The translations under genes and the position numbers were made by a program. Positions 44,306 through 53,926 of a stretch of DNA of 64,000 nt are shown here, piece by piece. The notes beneath the pieces are model-generated. The model was not told the DNA's origin. It ran no database searches and saw only the letters and a program-made list of their open reading frames with translations. Position 1 is the first letter of the stretch. Each line of letters opens with the position of its first letter. This DNA comes from Mitsuaria chitosanitabida ATCC BAA-476 = NBRC 102408. GTDB taxonomy: Bacteria; Pseudomonadota; Gammaproteobacteria; Burkholderiales; Burkholderiaceae_C. The stretch covers positions 1 through 64,000 of the forward strand of contig NZ_BCYP01000008.1 in the NCBI RefSeq assembly GCF_001598255.1, given 5' to 3'.

Positions 44306-44557
44306 TTACAGCGCGGAGGCGACCTGGGTCGCGTCGGCGGAGGTGTCGCGGCGGCCGGTGACGTAGACGGTGGGCAACTGCTCGCGCTTGACGGTGATGA
44401 CCACCGGATCCAGGGTGACCACCGAGGCGCGCAGCTCGCGCTGACCCTGGGCGTGGGCGATGCCGAAGAGCACGGCCAGCGAAGCGACGGCGCCGAAGGC
44501 GACGGCCTTGATGGTGGTGTGGGTGGCGGTCGCGAGGGCGAAGCGGGCGGTGGTCAT
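44306..44557 (-). CDS. Small exported protein, duplicate B
   Basis: 83 aa, identical to the protein at 41916-42167 except Ala for Thr at residue 4. Same signal sequence ending AHAQ and same leader with GGAGCCCACC before the ATG. Function unknown. Confidence 0.8.
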   Translation of the reverse strand: MTTARFALATATHTTIKAVAFGAVASLAVLFGIAHAQGQRELRASVVTLDPVVITVKREQLPTVYVTGRRDTSADATQVASAL

Positions 44558-44708
44558 GGTGGGCTCCTGAGGTCGGTTGGCTTGTCGATGGAGTCAGTGT
44601 CGTCATCGGCGACTGACCTTTCGAGGCTGTCGCGACCAACCCGCGGCCAGGCGGCGTGAACTGCATGTCCGGCCGACGGGCGGCGGCCGATCCAGGGAAC
44701 CGGCGGGC

Positions 44709-45086
44709 TCAGTGGGCCATCCAGGCGGCGTGGGAGTCCCGGCACAGGTCGGTGACCAGGCGCTCGAAGTCATTGGACTTGTCGTAGAAGCCGTCGGCGC
44801 CGCAGGAGATCACGCGCGCCTCGTAGGTCGCGCGGTCCTCGGAGCTCAGCACCAGGATGCGGCCCCGGAAGCGCGCCGCCCGCAGCCGCTCGATCAGCCC
44901 CATCCCGGAACCCCCGTCGATGCGCAGGTCCACCAGCACCACGTCCGGCGCGCTCAGCGCGATGCTGCTCATCCCGGCGTTCTCGCTGGAGGCCTGGGCC
45001 ACCACGCGGATGGAGGTTTCGGACTCCAGCCGGGCGACCATCAGGCGACGCAGCAGCGGGCAATCCTCGATCAAGGCGACTTTCAT
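44709..45086 (-). CDS. Stand-alone response-regulator receiver domain
   Basis: 125 aa, receiver domain only. Acidic residues Glu7/Asp8 (LIEDCPLL), phosphoacceptor Asp53 in VLVDLRIDGGSGMG, Ser in VLSSEDR and Lys in FYDKSND are all present. No DNA-binding or enzymatic output domain follows, so it acts through protein contact, or it has been separated from its output. It has no kinase gene nearby. Confidence 0.88.
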   Translation of the reverse strand: MKVALIEDCPLLRRLMVARLESETSIRVVAQASSENAGMSSIALSAPDVVLVDLRIDGGSGMGLIERLRAARFRGRILVLSSEDRATYEARVISCGADGFYDKSNDFERLVTDLCRDSHAAWMAH

Positions 45087-45183
45087 GATGTTCTCCCTGG
45101 TATGGGATCAATCATGGGTGACGGACCTCACGATTGCGAGGCCGCGCCTGCGTCAGCACCGGTGCGGGCGGACGCCGACGCCG

Positions 45184-45222
45184 TGTAGTCGGATGGACTA
45201 CATGTCCCCGTCCAGGGGACAT
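45184..45222. promoter_or_regulatory. Two adjacent perfect inverted repeats
   Basis: TGTAGTC-GGATG-GACTACA is followed at once by ATGTCCCC-GTCCA-GGGGACAT. They lie about 100 bases upstream of the receiver-domain gene and about 85 bases downstream of the dehydrogenase gene. They could be tandem operators or a double-hairpin terminator for the catabolic operon. Confidence 0.5.
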
Positions 45223-45306
45223 CGCGTCCGCGCCGACGCGTCCGCTTCCCCCGAATGGGGGGCGAGGGGCCGGACGGCCGCCTCGGGAAGGCTCGCCCGG
45301 CGCCGC

Positions 45307-46056
45307 CTAATAGGTGGCCCGGCCGCCGGTCGCGTCGAAGACCGCGCCGGAGTTGAACGAGCATTCCTCGCTCGCCAGCCAGCCAACCAGGGCGGCGATT
45401 TCCTCCAGCGTGCCGAAGCGCCCCTGCGGGATGTGCGACAGCATGAAGGCCACATGGGCGTCGCTCATCTGGTCGAACAGCGGCGTGCGCACCGCCGCCG
45501 GTGCGACGCAGTTCACCCGGATCGGCGTCGTCGCCAGTTCCTTGCCCAGCGCCTTGGTCAGGCCGATCACCCCGGCCTTGGAGGCGCTGTAGGCCGCGGC
45601 GTTGGGATTGCCCTCCTTGCCGGAGATGGAGGCGATGTTGACGATCCGTCCGTAGCCGTTGCGCTCCATGTGCGGCACGGCCGCCCGGTCGCAGTAGAAG
45701 ACGCCATGCAGGTTGACGTCCACGACCTGCCGCCACGCGTCGAGCGGGTAGTCGCGCACTGGCGCGTTGGGGCCGGAGATGCCCGCGCTGGCGACCAGGA
45801 TGTCCAGCTTGCCGCCCAGCGCGGTGACGCTGGCCGCCATGCTGCGGGCGACTTGCTCCGCATCGGACACGTCCAGCGCCGCGATGTGCGCCGCGCCGCA
45901 GGCCCGCTGGGCCGTGAGCAGCGTGTCCTCGCGCAGGTCCCACAGGCTGACGCGCGCGCCCTCGGCGATCAATCGCGCCGCGATGGCCTGGCCGAAGCCG
46001 GAGGCGCCGCCGGTGACGATGGCCGTCCGGCCCTTGAAGCGATCGGGGAAATTCAT
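45307..46056 (-). CDS. SDR oxidoreductase, possibly 2-keto-3-deoxy-sugar-acid dehydrogenase
   Basis: 249 aa, classical short-chain dehydrogenase. Cofactor motif TGGASGFG, NAG-equivalent VASAGISG, catalytic Ser in ASISG and YSASK with Tyr/Lys. The ending FNSGAVFDATGGRATY and ALGKELATTPIRVNCVAPAA are close to the SDRs of non-phosphorylative L-rhamnose/L-fucose pathways (2-keto-3-deoxy acid 4-dehydrogenase). The adjoining FAH-family hydrolase overlaps by four bases, and such SDR/FAH pairs oxidise and then hydrolyse the deoxy acid. The specific substrate is inferred from that pairing. Confidence 0.85.
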   Translation of the reverse strand: MNFPDRFKGRTAIVTGGASGFGQAIAARLIAEGARVSLWDLREDTLLTAQRACGAAHIAALDVSDAEQVARSMAASVTALGGKLDILVASAGISGPNAPVRDYPLDAWRQVVDVNLHGVFYCDRAAVPHMERNGYGRIVNIASISGKEGNPNAAAYSASKAGVIGLTKALGKELATTPIRVNCVAPAAVRTPLFDQMSDAHVAFMLSHIPQGRFGTLEEIAALVGWLASEECSFNSGAVFDATGGRATY

Positions 46057-46967
46057 GCCGATGCTCCCTGACCCGGCGCCGCGGCGCGCTCATCCGGTCC
46101 GGCCGGACCGCGGCGCGGGGCCTCCTGCCAGGACCGCACGACCTGGCGCTGCTCGCCGAGACCCGCGATGCCCAGCGTCATCACGTCGCCCGGCCTGAGG
46201 AAGCGCGGATCGGGCTTGTGGCCCAGGCCGACGCCGGCCGGCGTCCCGGTGATGATCAGATCCCCCGGCTCCAGCGTCATGAAGCGGCTGACGTAGCTCA
46301 CCAGCTGGGCGCAACTGAAGATCATGTTGCCCGTGTGGCCGTCCTGCATGCGCTGGCCGTTCACGTCCAGGCGCAGCGCGAGTGCCTGCGGATCGGGGAC
46401 CTCGTCGGTGGTGACCAGCCAGGGGCCGACCGGGCCGAAGCTGTCGCAGCCCTTGCCCTTGTCCCAGCTGCCCCCGCGTTCGAACTGGTAGGACCGCTCG
46501 CTGACGTCGTTGGCCACGCAGTAGCCGGCCACGTGGTCCAGCGCCGAGGCCTCGTCCACATGGCTCGCGCGGCGGCCGATCACGAGGCCCAGTTCGACCT
46601 CCCAGTCGCCCTTGACCGCGCCCGGCGGCAGCACCACCGGATCGTCGGGGCCCGAGAGCGCGCTCGTCGCCTTCAGGAAGACCAGCGGCTCGGCGGGGAT
46701 GGGCAGGTTCGCCTCCTTCGCGTGATCGACGTAGTTGAGGCCGATCGCGACGATCTTGCCGATGCCGGCGACGGGAACGCCCAGGCGGCCCGCGGGGACG
46801 ACGGGCAGCGTCGTGGGGTCGACGGCGCGCAGACGGGCCAGCGTCGCGGCGTCCAGCGTGGCGGGGGCGATGTCGTCGATCAGCGTCGACAGGTCGCGGA
46901 CGATGCCGTCGGCATCGAGCAAGCCGGGCTTCTCTTGGCCGGGCTCGCCGTGGCGGAGCAGTTTCAT
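46053..46967 (-). CDS. Fumarylacetoacetate hydrolase family protein (diketo-deoxy acid hydrolase-like)
   Basis: 304 aa. Metal-binding and catalytic blocks of the FAH fold: GLNYVDHAKEANLP, DWEVELGLVIG (acidic metal ligands), ITGTPAGVGLG and PGDVMTLGIAGLGEQRQ. It most resembles hydrolases often annotated ureidoglycolate lyase that act as 2,4-diketo-3-deoxy-L-rhamnonate or fuconate hydrolases. It overlaps the SDR gene (ATGA) and lies at the end of the aromatic catabolic operon. Alternative: hydrolysis of a meta-cleavage product. Confidence 0.85.
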   Translation of the reverse strand: MKLLRHGEPGQEKPGLLDADGIVRDLSTLIDDIAPATLDAATLARLRAVDPTTLPVVPAGRLGVPVAGIGKIVAIGLNYVDHAKEANLPIPAEPLVFLKATSALSGPDDPVVLPPGAVKGDWEVELGLVIGRRASHVDEASALDHVAGYCVANDVSERSYQFERGGSWDKGKGCDSFGPVGPWLVTTDEVPDPQALALRLDVNGQRMQDGHTGNMIFSCAQLVSYVSRFMTLEPGDLIITGTPAGVGLGHKPDPRFLRPGDVMTLGIAGLGEQRQVVRSWQEAPRRGPAGPDERAAAPGQGASA

Positions 46968-46998
46968 GGGGAACTCCTTGGAGGCAGGATGGAGAACG

Positions 46999-47045
46999 GG
47001 ACCGAGACCGAGACCGAGACCGGGATCGATGTCGATGTCGATGTC
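46999..47045. repeat. Short tandem repeats in the FAH leader
   Basis: Four gaccga-type hexamers are followed by three gatgtc hexamers, 30-80 bases upstream of the FAH-family start on the minus strand and just beyond the end of the FMN-reductase gene. Slippage here would change spacer length. Confidence 0.8.
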
Positions 47046-47075
47046 GCGTTCAGGACCTGGGTTGAGGGCGAGCGC

Positions 47076-47663
47076 TCAGCTGTTGGCCGGCGCGTCGCGG
47101 CCGGCGGCGAGCACCAGGGCCGATCCGACCGCGCGCACCGCCTTCTCGACGCCGGCGTCCTTGAGCGCACCGCGCTCGTCGAAGGCCTGGTGCGCGGCGG
47201 GCAGGGCGAACGAGGCGGGCACGATGGCGACGCCCAGCTTGTTCAGCACGATCTGCAGCGAGACCTGTGAGCGGATGCCCGCGAGCAGGCCCGGCGAGGC
47301 CGACACCATCGCCGCGCTCAGATGGGCGAAGGCGCCGCTGCCCGGCCGTGCTTGCGCGGCAGGCCGGCTGGCCCAGTCGAGCGCGTTCTTGAGCAGGGCG
47401 GTCGGGCCGCCGTTGTGCTCCGGCGTGGCGATGAGCAGCGCATGGTGCGAGGTCAGCAGGCGCTGGAGCCGGAGCGCGCCCGGCGGCAGGCCGTCGGCGA
47501 CCTCGAGGTCGCCGTCGTAGAGCGGCAGCTGGAGGTCGGCCAGGCGCAGCATCGTCACGTCGGCGCCGACGGCGCGCGCGCCGGCCGCGGCGACCTCGAG
47601 CAGTTGCTGGTTGAGCGAGCCGCGGCGCGAGCTGCCCGAGAAGGCCAGGATCTTGATGGTCAT
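47076..47663 (-). CDS. NADPH-dependent FMN reductase family protein
   Basis: 195 aa flavodoxin-like protein. FMN phosphate-binding loop FSGSSRRGSLNQQLL at the N-terminus and the family block ATPEHNGGPTALLKNALDW. It could supply reduced flavin or reduce quinones or azo compounds. It stands within the 3-hydroxyanthranilate operon direction, separated from the upstream DUF4863 gene by a heptamer repeat. Its exact role there is unknown. Confidence 0.9.
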   Translation of the reverse strand: MTIKILAFSGSSRRGSLNQQLLEVAAAGARAVGADVTMLRLADLQLPLYDGDLEVADGLPPGALRLQRLLTSHHALLIATPEHNGGPTALLKNALDWASRPAAQARPGSGAFAHLSAAMVSASPGLLAGIRSQVSLQIVLNKLGVAIVPASFALPAAHQAFDERGALKDAGVEKAVRAVGSALVLAAGRDAPANS

Positions 47664-47675
47664 GAGAACCTCGTT

Positions 47676-47731
47676 GGAATCGGGAATCGGGAATCGGGAA
47701 TCGGGAATCGGGAATCGGGAATCGGGAATCG
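47676..47731. repeat. Eight-copy heptamer tandem repeat (GGAATCG) before FMN-reductase gene
   Basis: Eight perfect units occupy 56 bases and end 13 bases before the ATG at 47663. The unit length (7) and location in the leader mean that copy-number change would alter promoter or ribosome-site spacing. Confidence 0.95.
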
Positions 47732-47769
47732 GGCCTGGGCATATGCCCAGACGGGGCTTCGGACCGGGC

Positions 47770-48354
47770 TCAGGGATGAGGCGCGGCGCCTGCGGGTTGC
47801 CTCGCTGGAGCGGCGCCGAATCGCTCGCCGGCGAGCTCGGCGGGGGGCGGCCTGTAGTCGATGGCGCCGCCGGGCAGGAAGAACAGGACCAGCGCCTGAC
47901 CGCCCTCGGTGGTCGGAAAGTGCTCGCTGCCGGCCGGGTACACGACCCAGCCCGCGCCGTGCCCGCACCAGCGGGCTCCGGGGTCGAGCGGGATGACGAG
48001 GTCGATCTCGCCGCGCGTGTGGCGGTGGTACTGCCCGACCACGTCGCGCATCAGCCCGGTCTCGACGCGCATGCCCCGTGTCTCGACCGACTCGTCGGCG
48101 ATCCGGCCGCGGCTGTAGCCGGCGCCCTTGACCGGTGCGTAGCCGGCCCAGCCCTCGGCCACGCCCGCGCGCATCAGCGTCGCGAGCCGGTCGTGGAAGG
48201 CGCCGTAGGGGCCGAAGCGGCGGTTGAGCTCGAACTCCAGCGCGCCGTCCAGCGGCCGGTCGCCGATGAAATCGAGCACCTGGCGGATCAGCGCCATCGC
48301 CTCGGGCTTGTGCGTGCCGGTGGGCAGCGGGGTCTGCGGGTCCAGCGTGCTCAT
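47770..48354 (-). CDS. DUF4863 family protein (4-hydroxylaminobenzoate lyase-like)
   Basis: 194 aa. A helical N-terminus precedes a small cupin-like half with QYHRHTRGEIDLVIPLD and GWVVYPAGSEHFPTTEGGQA. These match the DUF4863 family, which includes PnbB-type 4-hydroxylaminobenzoate lyases of nitrobenzoate degraders and often sits in aminoaromatic operons. Start ATG 48354 overlaps the stop of the decarboxylase gene. Role here unproven; it might extend the pathway to nitro- or hydroxylamino-aromatic substrates. Confidence 0.75.
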   Translation of the reverse strand: MSTLDPQTPLPTGTHKPEAMALIRQVLDFIGDRPLDGALEFELNRRFGPYGAFHDRLATLMRAGVAEGWAGYAPVKGAGYSRGRIADESVETRGMRVETGLMRDVVGQYHRHTRGEIDLVIPLDPGARWCGHGAGWVVYPAGSEHFPTTEGGQALVLFFLPGGAIDYRPPPAELAGERFGAAPARQPAGAAPHP

Positions 48355-49367
48355 ACGCGCTCGTCGAAGGTGTAGTTGAAGAAGCGCCCCGCGTTCTCGC
48401 CGAGGATGCGGGACTTCTGCTGGCAGGTCAGGCAGCCGGTGCCGCGCACCAGCGAGCCCATGGGCAGCTCGCCCAGCGGGTAGGGGTAGTCGGTGCCCAG
48501 CATCACGCGGTCGTCGCCCATCACCTCGACGAGGAACTTCAGCGCGCGCTCGTCGAAGACCGCGCTGTCGCACCAGAAGCGCTTGACGTAGCTGGAGGGC
48601 AGATGCGGGCAGTCCTCGCGCACGATGTCGCGGTTGCGCCAGGCGTTGTCGGCGCGGCCCAGGGCCCAGGCGAAGTTGCCGCCCCCATGCGCGAAGCAGA
48701 TGCGCAGGCTGTCGGGGATGCGCTCCAGCGCGCCGGACAGGATCAGCGACAGCATGGACAGCTGCGTCTCCGCCGCCATCGCGACCAGCCAGGGCAGCAT
48801 GTATTTCTTCATGCGCCGGCCCTGGCCCATCATGTCCCAGGGGTGCTCCAGCACCGGGCAGCCGATGGCGGCGCAGTGCTGCAGGAAGGTCACGATGCCC
48901 TCGTCGTCGAAGTCCTTGTCCCCGACGTGATTGCCCAGCTCCACGCCGATGTGGCCGTTGGCCATCGCGCGTTCGACCTCGCGGCAGGAGGCGTCGATGT
49001 CCTGCAGCGGCACCTGCGCGACCGCATGGATGCGGCCGTCGGACTTCGCGCACATCTCCAGCGCCATGTCGTTGAACATGCGCGCGCAGTCCAGCGCGTG
49101 CTCGGGCTGGCGCAGGTAGGCGAAGAGCACCGGCGTGACGCTCATGACCTGGTGGTCGATGCCGTCCCGGTCCATCTCCTCCAGGCGCTTCTCGGCGTCC
49201 CAGGTGGCGGAGTAGACGGGCCGGAACTCCTGGTCCCCGACCATCAGCATGGCCTTGCCGCAGCCCAGGTGCTTCATCCAGGGCCAGTCGGGCGTGCCGA
49301 AGCGCTCGGCCAGGTCCGGCCAGGAGTGGGGCAGGAAGTGGTTGTGGATGTCGACGGCGACAGTCAT
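48351..49367 (-). CDS. nbaD: 2-Amino-3-carboxymuconate-6-semialdehyde decarboxylase
   Basis: 338 aa amidohydrolase-fold enzyme. Zinc site begins with DIHNHFLPH (HxH) and includes LEHPWDMMGQGRRMKKYMLP and LRICFAHGGGNFAWALGR; the active-site Asp lies in MLGTDYPYPLGE. These are characteristic of ACMSD, which removes CO2 from the ring-cleavage product of 3-hydroxyanthranilate. Gene order (11 bases after the dioxygenase) confirms it. Confidence 0.93.
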   Translation of the reverse strand: MTVAVDIHNHFLPHSWPDLAERFGTPDWPWMKHLGCGKAMLMVGDQEFRPVYSATWDAEKRLEEMDRDGIDHQVMSVTPVLFAYLRQPEHALDCARMFNDMALEMCAKSDGRIHAVAQVPLQDIDASCREVERAMANGHIGVELGNHVGDKDFDDEGIVTFLQHCAAIGCPVLEHPWDMMGQGRRMKKYMLPWLVAMAAETQLSMLSLILSGALERIPDSLRICFAHGGGNFAWALGRADNAWRNRDIVREDCPHLPSSYVKRFWCDSAVFDERALKFLVEVMGDDRVMLGTDYPYPLGELPMGSLVRGTGCLTCQQKSRILGENAGRFFNYTFDERV

Positions 49368-49377
49368 GGCGCGGTCC

Positions 49378-49974
49378 TCACAGCACGACCCAGCCGGCCG
49401 GCGGCAGCTTGCCAGGGTGGATCGTCCCGCAGTGCGGGCACTGGTGCAGCTCGGTGGCGGCGTAGAAGTCGGCGTAGACCTTGGGGATGTCCTCGACGAT
49501 GGACTCCAGGTCCACCTCGGTGCGGTGCACCAGGTGCTGGCAGTTGAAGCAGTACCACTCGAAGCCGTCGAGCAGCCCGTCCGGACGCGCCGGCTCGACG
49601 ACGAGGCCGATGGAGCCCGGCATCGGCCGTTGCGGCGAGTGACGCACATGCGGCGGGATGCGGAAGATCTCGCCCTCGCGAACGACCACGTCGTAGGCCT
49701 GGTCGCGGTCGATCAGCTTGAGCACCATGTCGCCCTTGAGCTGATAGAGGAACTCGTCGACCGGGTCGTCGTGGAAGTCGGTGCGCTGGTTGGGGCCGCC
49801 GACGATGGTGACCATCAGGTCCGCGTCAGGCCAGATCTGCGCGTTGCCCACCGGCGGCTTGAGCAGGTCGCGGTGCTCGGCGATCCAGTTCTCGAGGCTG
49901 AAGGCGGACAGGCGCGCCGCGCCGTCATGGGCCCGCGTGGAGGCGGTCTTGGGGCTGTGGGTCTTGAAGCACAT
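49378..49974 (-). CDS. nbaC: 3-Hydroxyanthranilate 3,4-dioxygenase
   Basis: 198 aa, somewhat longer than the usual ~175 because of an extra ~22 residue N-terminus. Cupin Fe(II) ligands are in [10 protein letters not shown] and [11 protein letters not shown]; a C-terminal rubredoxin-like iron site (CFNCQH and [10 protein letters not shown]) is intact. It opens the ring of 3-hydroxyanthranilate. If the real start is downstream, the overlap of its first 50 bases with the upstream RidA-like gene would vanish. Core block [20 protein letters not shown] is diagnostic. Confidence 0.94.
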   Translation of the reverse strand: MCFKTHSPKTASTRAHDGAARLSAFSLENWIAEHRDLLKPPVGNAQIWPDADLMVTIVGGPNQRTDFHDDPVDEFLYQLKGDMVLKLIDRDQAYDVVVREGEIFRIPPHVRHSPQRPMPGSIGLVVEPARPDGLLDGFEWYCFNCQHLVHRTEVDLESIVEDIPKVYADFYAATELHQCPHCGTIHPGKLPPAGWVVL

Positions 49975-50596
49975 GGGATGACTCCTTGGCAGAAGAGGGG
50001 ACGTCGACGTGCGCGGTGGAGGGCGCGGCGTCGGAGGACGGGGCCGCGGCGCGTGGCGACGACGGCGCGGTAGAGGGCGCCGTGGTGGGCGGCGTGGATG
50101 GCGGCGAACTCGCCGGCCGGTAGGCGATGCCCTTGATCTCGATCAGCAGGTGCGGATGCGGCAGCTGATGCACGGCCATCGTGGTGCGCGTGGGACCGTC
50201 GAAGCCGAAGAACTCGGCGTAGGTCTCGTTGTAGCCCTTGAAGTCGTTCATGCTCGCCAGGAACACGGTCACCTCGACCAGGTCCTCCAGCCCCGCGCCT
50301 TCGCTGGCGAGGATGTCGGCGATGTTGCGGATCACCGCGCGGGTCTGCGCGCGGATGTCGAGCTCGGTGACGCCCATGGCATCGGCCGTCGCGCCCTCGA
50401 AGCTGTTGTCCGCGCGGCGCGAGGACGTACCCGAGACGAAGAGGAAGTCGCCCGCCCGCTTGAGATGCGGGAAGCGGCCGCGCGGCGTCGCCTTGCCGGC
50501 GACGACCGTAGCTTTCGCGGTCGAAGCCGAAGCCGAAGCCCCGCCAGGGCTCGCGTCGGCGTGGGCTTCGGTAGCGGTTCTGGTGACCGCGCTCAT
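49925..50596 (-). CDS. nbaF: RidA-family 2-aminomuconate deaminase with long tails
   Basis: 223 aa; the RidA core spans about residues 40-160 ([54 protein letters not shown]). Typical 2-aminomuconate deaminases are ~140 aa. This one has an Ala/Ser-rich N-terminus and a Ser/Pro/Ala-rich C-terminal tail of ~60 residues that runs 50 bases into the dioxygenase gene. The position in the operon fits hydrolytic deamination of 2-aminomuconate to 4-oxalocrotonate. The tail may reflect a lost original stop codon. Confidence 0.82.
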   Translation of the reverse strand: MSAVTRTATEAHADASPGGASASASTAKATVVAGKATPRGRFPHLKRAGDFLFVSGTSSRRADNSFEGATADAMGVTELDIRAQTRAVIRNIADILASEGAGLEDLVEVTVFLASMNDFKGYNETYAEFFGFDGPTRTTMAVHQLPHPHLLIEIKGIAYRPASSPPSTPPTTAPSTAPSSPRAAAPSSDAAPSTAHVDVPSSAKESSHVLQDPQPQDRLHAGP

Positions 50597-51372
50597 GACT
50601 CGGCCCCTCCGACCTGGAAGGACACCGCGCCCAGCGACTGGAACGCCGCGCTGACGCGCATGCCGGCGCGCAGCGCGACGGCCTCGGTCGCGGCGCCCGC
50701 CAGCACCAGGTCGCCTGGTTGCAGCGGCTCGCCTGCCTCGGCAGCCAGCCGGGCCGCCGCGACCAGCGATCGCACGGGATGGCCGAGGATGGCCGCCGAC
50801 GATCCCGCCTGCACCACGCGGCCGTCCACGCGCATCACGATGCCCAGGTTGGCGACGTCGGTGCTCGCCGGCTGCAGCGGTCCGACCAGGAAGCCCGAGG
50901 AGGACGCGTTGTCGGCGATGACGTCGGCGAGATGAAAGCGGAAGTCGCGGTAGCGGCTGTCGATGATCTCGATGCCGCCGGCGACGGCCTCCACCGCGGC
51001 CATCGCCTCGGCGGCGCTGACGCGGCCCGCGAGCGGCTTCTTCAGCAGGAAGACGATCTCGGGCTCGGCGCGCGGATGGACGTAGCGATCGAGCGCGAGC
51101 TCGCCGCCCTCGTCCAGGCGCATGTCGTCGGTCAGGCGGCCCCAGATCATCTGGTCCACGCCCATCTGACGCATCTTGGCGCGCGAGGTGAAACCCATCT
51201 TCATGCCGACGCGCCGCGCGCCGCGCCGCAGGCGCTGCTGCACCAGCAGGCGCTGCACCGCATAGGCGGTCTCGACGTCGAAGTCCGCCTGCTGATCGCT
51301 CAGCTGCGCGACCGCCTGCCGCGTCAGCGCTGCGTGGTCCAGCGCGAGGGCGAGTTGATTCAATCCGCTCAT
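50593..51372 (-). CDS. nbaG: 4-Oxalocrotonate (2-oxo-3-hexenedioate) decarboxylase
   Basis: 259 aa of the FAH-like hydratase/decarboxylase family. Segments [20 protein letters not shown] and [16 protein letters not shown] (metal ligands) with [21 protein letters not shown] are those of XylI/DmpH-type decarboxylases. It makes 2-oxopent-4-enoate from 4-oxalocrotonate. ATGA overlaps join it to its neighbours on both sides; the adjoining hydratase is its known physical partner in related pathways. Confidence 0.88.
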   Translation of the reverse strand: MSGLNQLALALDHAALTRQAVAQLSDQQADFDVETAYAVQRLLVQQRLRRGARRVGMKMGFTSRAKMRQMGVDQMIWGRLTDDMRLDEGGELALDRYVHPRAEPEIVFLLKKPLAGRVSAAEAMAAVEAVAGGIEIIDSRYRDFRFHLADVIADNASSSGFLVGPLQPASTDVANLGIVMRVDGRVVQAGSSAAILGHPVRSLVAAARLAAEAGEPLQPGDLVLAGAATEAVALRAGMRVSAAFQSLGAVSFQVGGAES

Positions 51373-52166
51373 GAGGTCCGTCCTTGCTCGGAGCCGAAGC
51401 TGACGCGCACCGAGCCCAGGCCCTGGATGCGCGCCTCGAAGCTGTCGCCGGGGCGCGCGGGCACGACCGGCCCGAGCGCGCCGCTGAGCACGATGTCGCC
51501 GGCGCGCAGCGGCCGTCCGGCCTGCGCCATCACGCGGGCCAGCCACAGCGTCGCGTTGATCGGCGAGCCCAGGCAGGCGACGCCGGCGCCGGTCGAGGCG
51601 AGCTCGCCGTTGCGCTCCAGCGCCATGCCGCAGCGGACCAGGTCCACCGCGTCGAGGCGGCGCGCGTCATGACCGAGCACGAACAGGCCGGAGGACGCGT
51701 TGTCCGCGATCGTGTCGGTGATGCGGATGTCCCAGCCGGCGATGCGGCTGTCGACGATCTCCAGCGCGGGGAGGACCCAGTCGACGGCGTCGAGGATGTC
51801 GGCGGTCGTGAGCCGCGCGTCGGTCAGGTCCCGGCCGAGCAGGAAGGCCACCTCGGCCTCCACGCGGGGCTGGATCAGGCGACCGAGCGGGATCTCGCCG
51901 CCGTTGGGCACGTCCATGTCGTCGAAGAGCATCCCGTAGTCGGGCTGCGCGACGCCGAGCTGACGTTGCACCGCCGTGGCGGTGAGGCCGATCTTGCGAC
52001 CCACCAGGCGGGCGCCTTCGGCGAGGCGGCGCTGGGTGATTTCTTCCTGCACCGCGTAGGCCGCGGCGACGTCGCTGTCGCCGAGTTGGCCGCGCACGGG
52101 GGCGCAGGGCGCGGCGGCGCGCGCCGCCTGCCACAGCGCGGCGGCCGGAGTGGAAAGGGCTTGCAT
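51369..52166 (-). CDS. nbaH: 2-Oxopent-4-enoate hydratase
   Basis: 265 aa, XylJ/DmpE-like: [56 protein letters not shown]. It adds water to 2-hydroxypenta-2,4-dienoate, giving 4-hydroxy-2-oxovalerate. It overlaps the decarboxylase gene (ATGA) and follows the dehydrogenase by 11 bases. The next enzymes of the usual pathway (aldolase and acylating acetaldehyde dehydrogenase) are not in this operon. Confidence 0.88.
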   Translation of the reverse strand: MQALSTPAAALWQAARAAAPCAPVRGQLGDSDVAAAYAVQEEITQRRLAEGARLVGRKIGLTATAVQRQLGVAQPDYGMLFDDMDVPNGGEIPLGRLIQPRVEAEVAFLLGRDLTDARLTTADILDAVDWVLPALEIVDSRIAGWDIRITDTIADNASSGLFVLGHDARRLDAVDLVRCGMALERNGELASTGAGVACLGSPINATLWLARVMAQAGRPLRAGDIVLSGALGPVVPARPGDSFEARIQGLGSVRVSFGSEQGRTS

Positions 52167-52177
52167 CGCGCGCCCCC

Positions 52178-53635
<1,458 letters not shown>

Positions 53636-53749
53636 GTCGTTTCCTCGCGGGATGTCAGGGAGTCAGGAGGGAAGAGGTCAGGTATTGAGCGTTGGTCGCT
53701 GGGTCGGACTCTAGGAATCCGGGATCCCGCGTGGAATGCGGGCGGCGCT

Positions 53750-53762
53750 CATATCGGCTATG
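53750..53762. promoter_or_regulatory. Candidate LysR operator CATA-N5-TATG
   Basis: A short inverted repeat CATATCGGCTATG lies in the 291-base divergent region, 115 bases before the dehydrogenase start and 165 before the LysR start. It is AT-richer than its surroundings and matches the T-N11-A style of LysR sites. A second ATG-rich half-site (tgtATGAAT) follows. Confidence 0.45.
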
Positions 53763-53926
53763 CGGCTGTGTATGAATCCCCGATGGCCTACGCCCCCTGG
53801 CTACGCCGTGCGGGCTACCCCGGACGGGCTATGGCCAACGCCCGGCGCGCGGGCGCGGATGGCGCGCTAGCCTGTGGCTTCCGCGCGTCCCGCGCCTCCT
53901 GCGTTTGCCGCCGTCGCCCTGTCGCC

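Larger units (their letters stand above)
44214..44646. repeat. Direct duplication, copy B (433 bp)
   Basis: Second copy of the 41824-42257 segment in the same orientation. Its terminator flank reads GTTCTGCTTTT instead of GTTTTG. High identity extends through non-coding parts, so the duplication is recent and not maintained by coding selection alone. Confidence 0.95.

Noticed and set aside
47676-47731. Tandem repeat considered as a CRISPR array
   Set aside because: Units are 7 bases, contiguous and without spacers; no cas genes are present. The same applies to 43271-43333.
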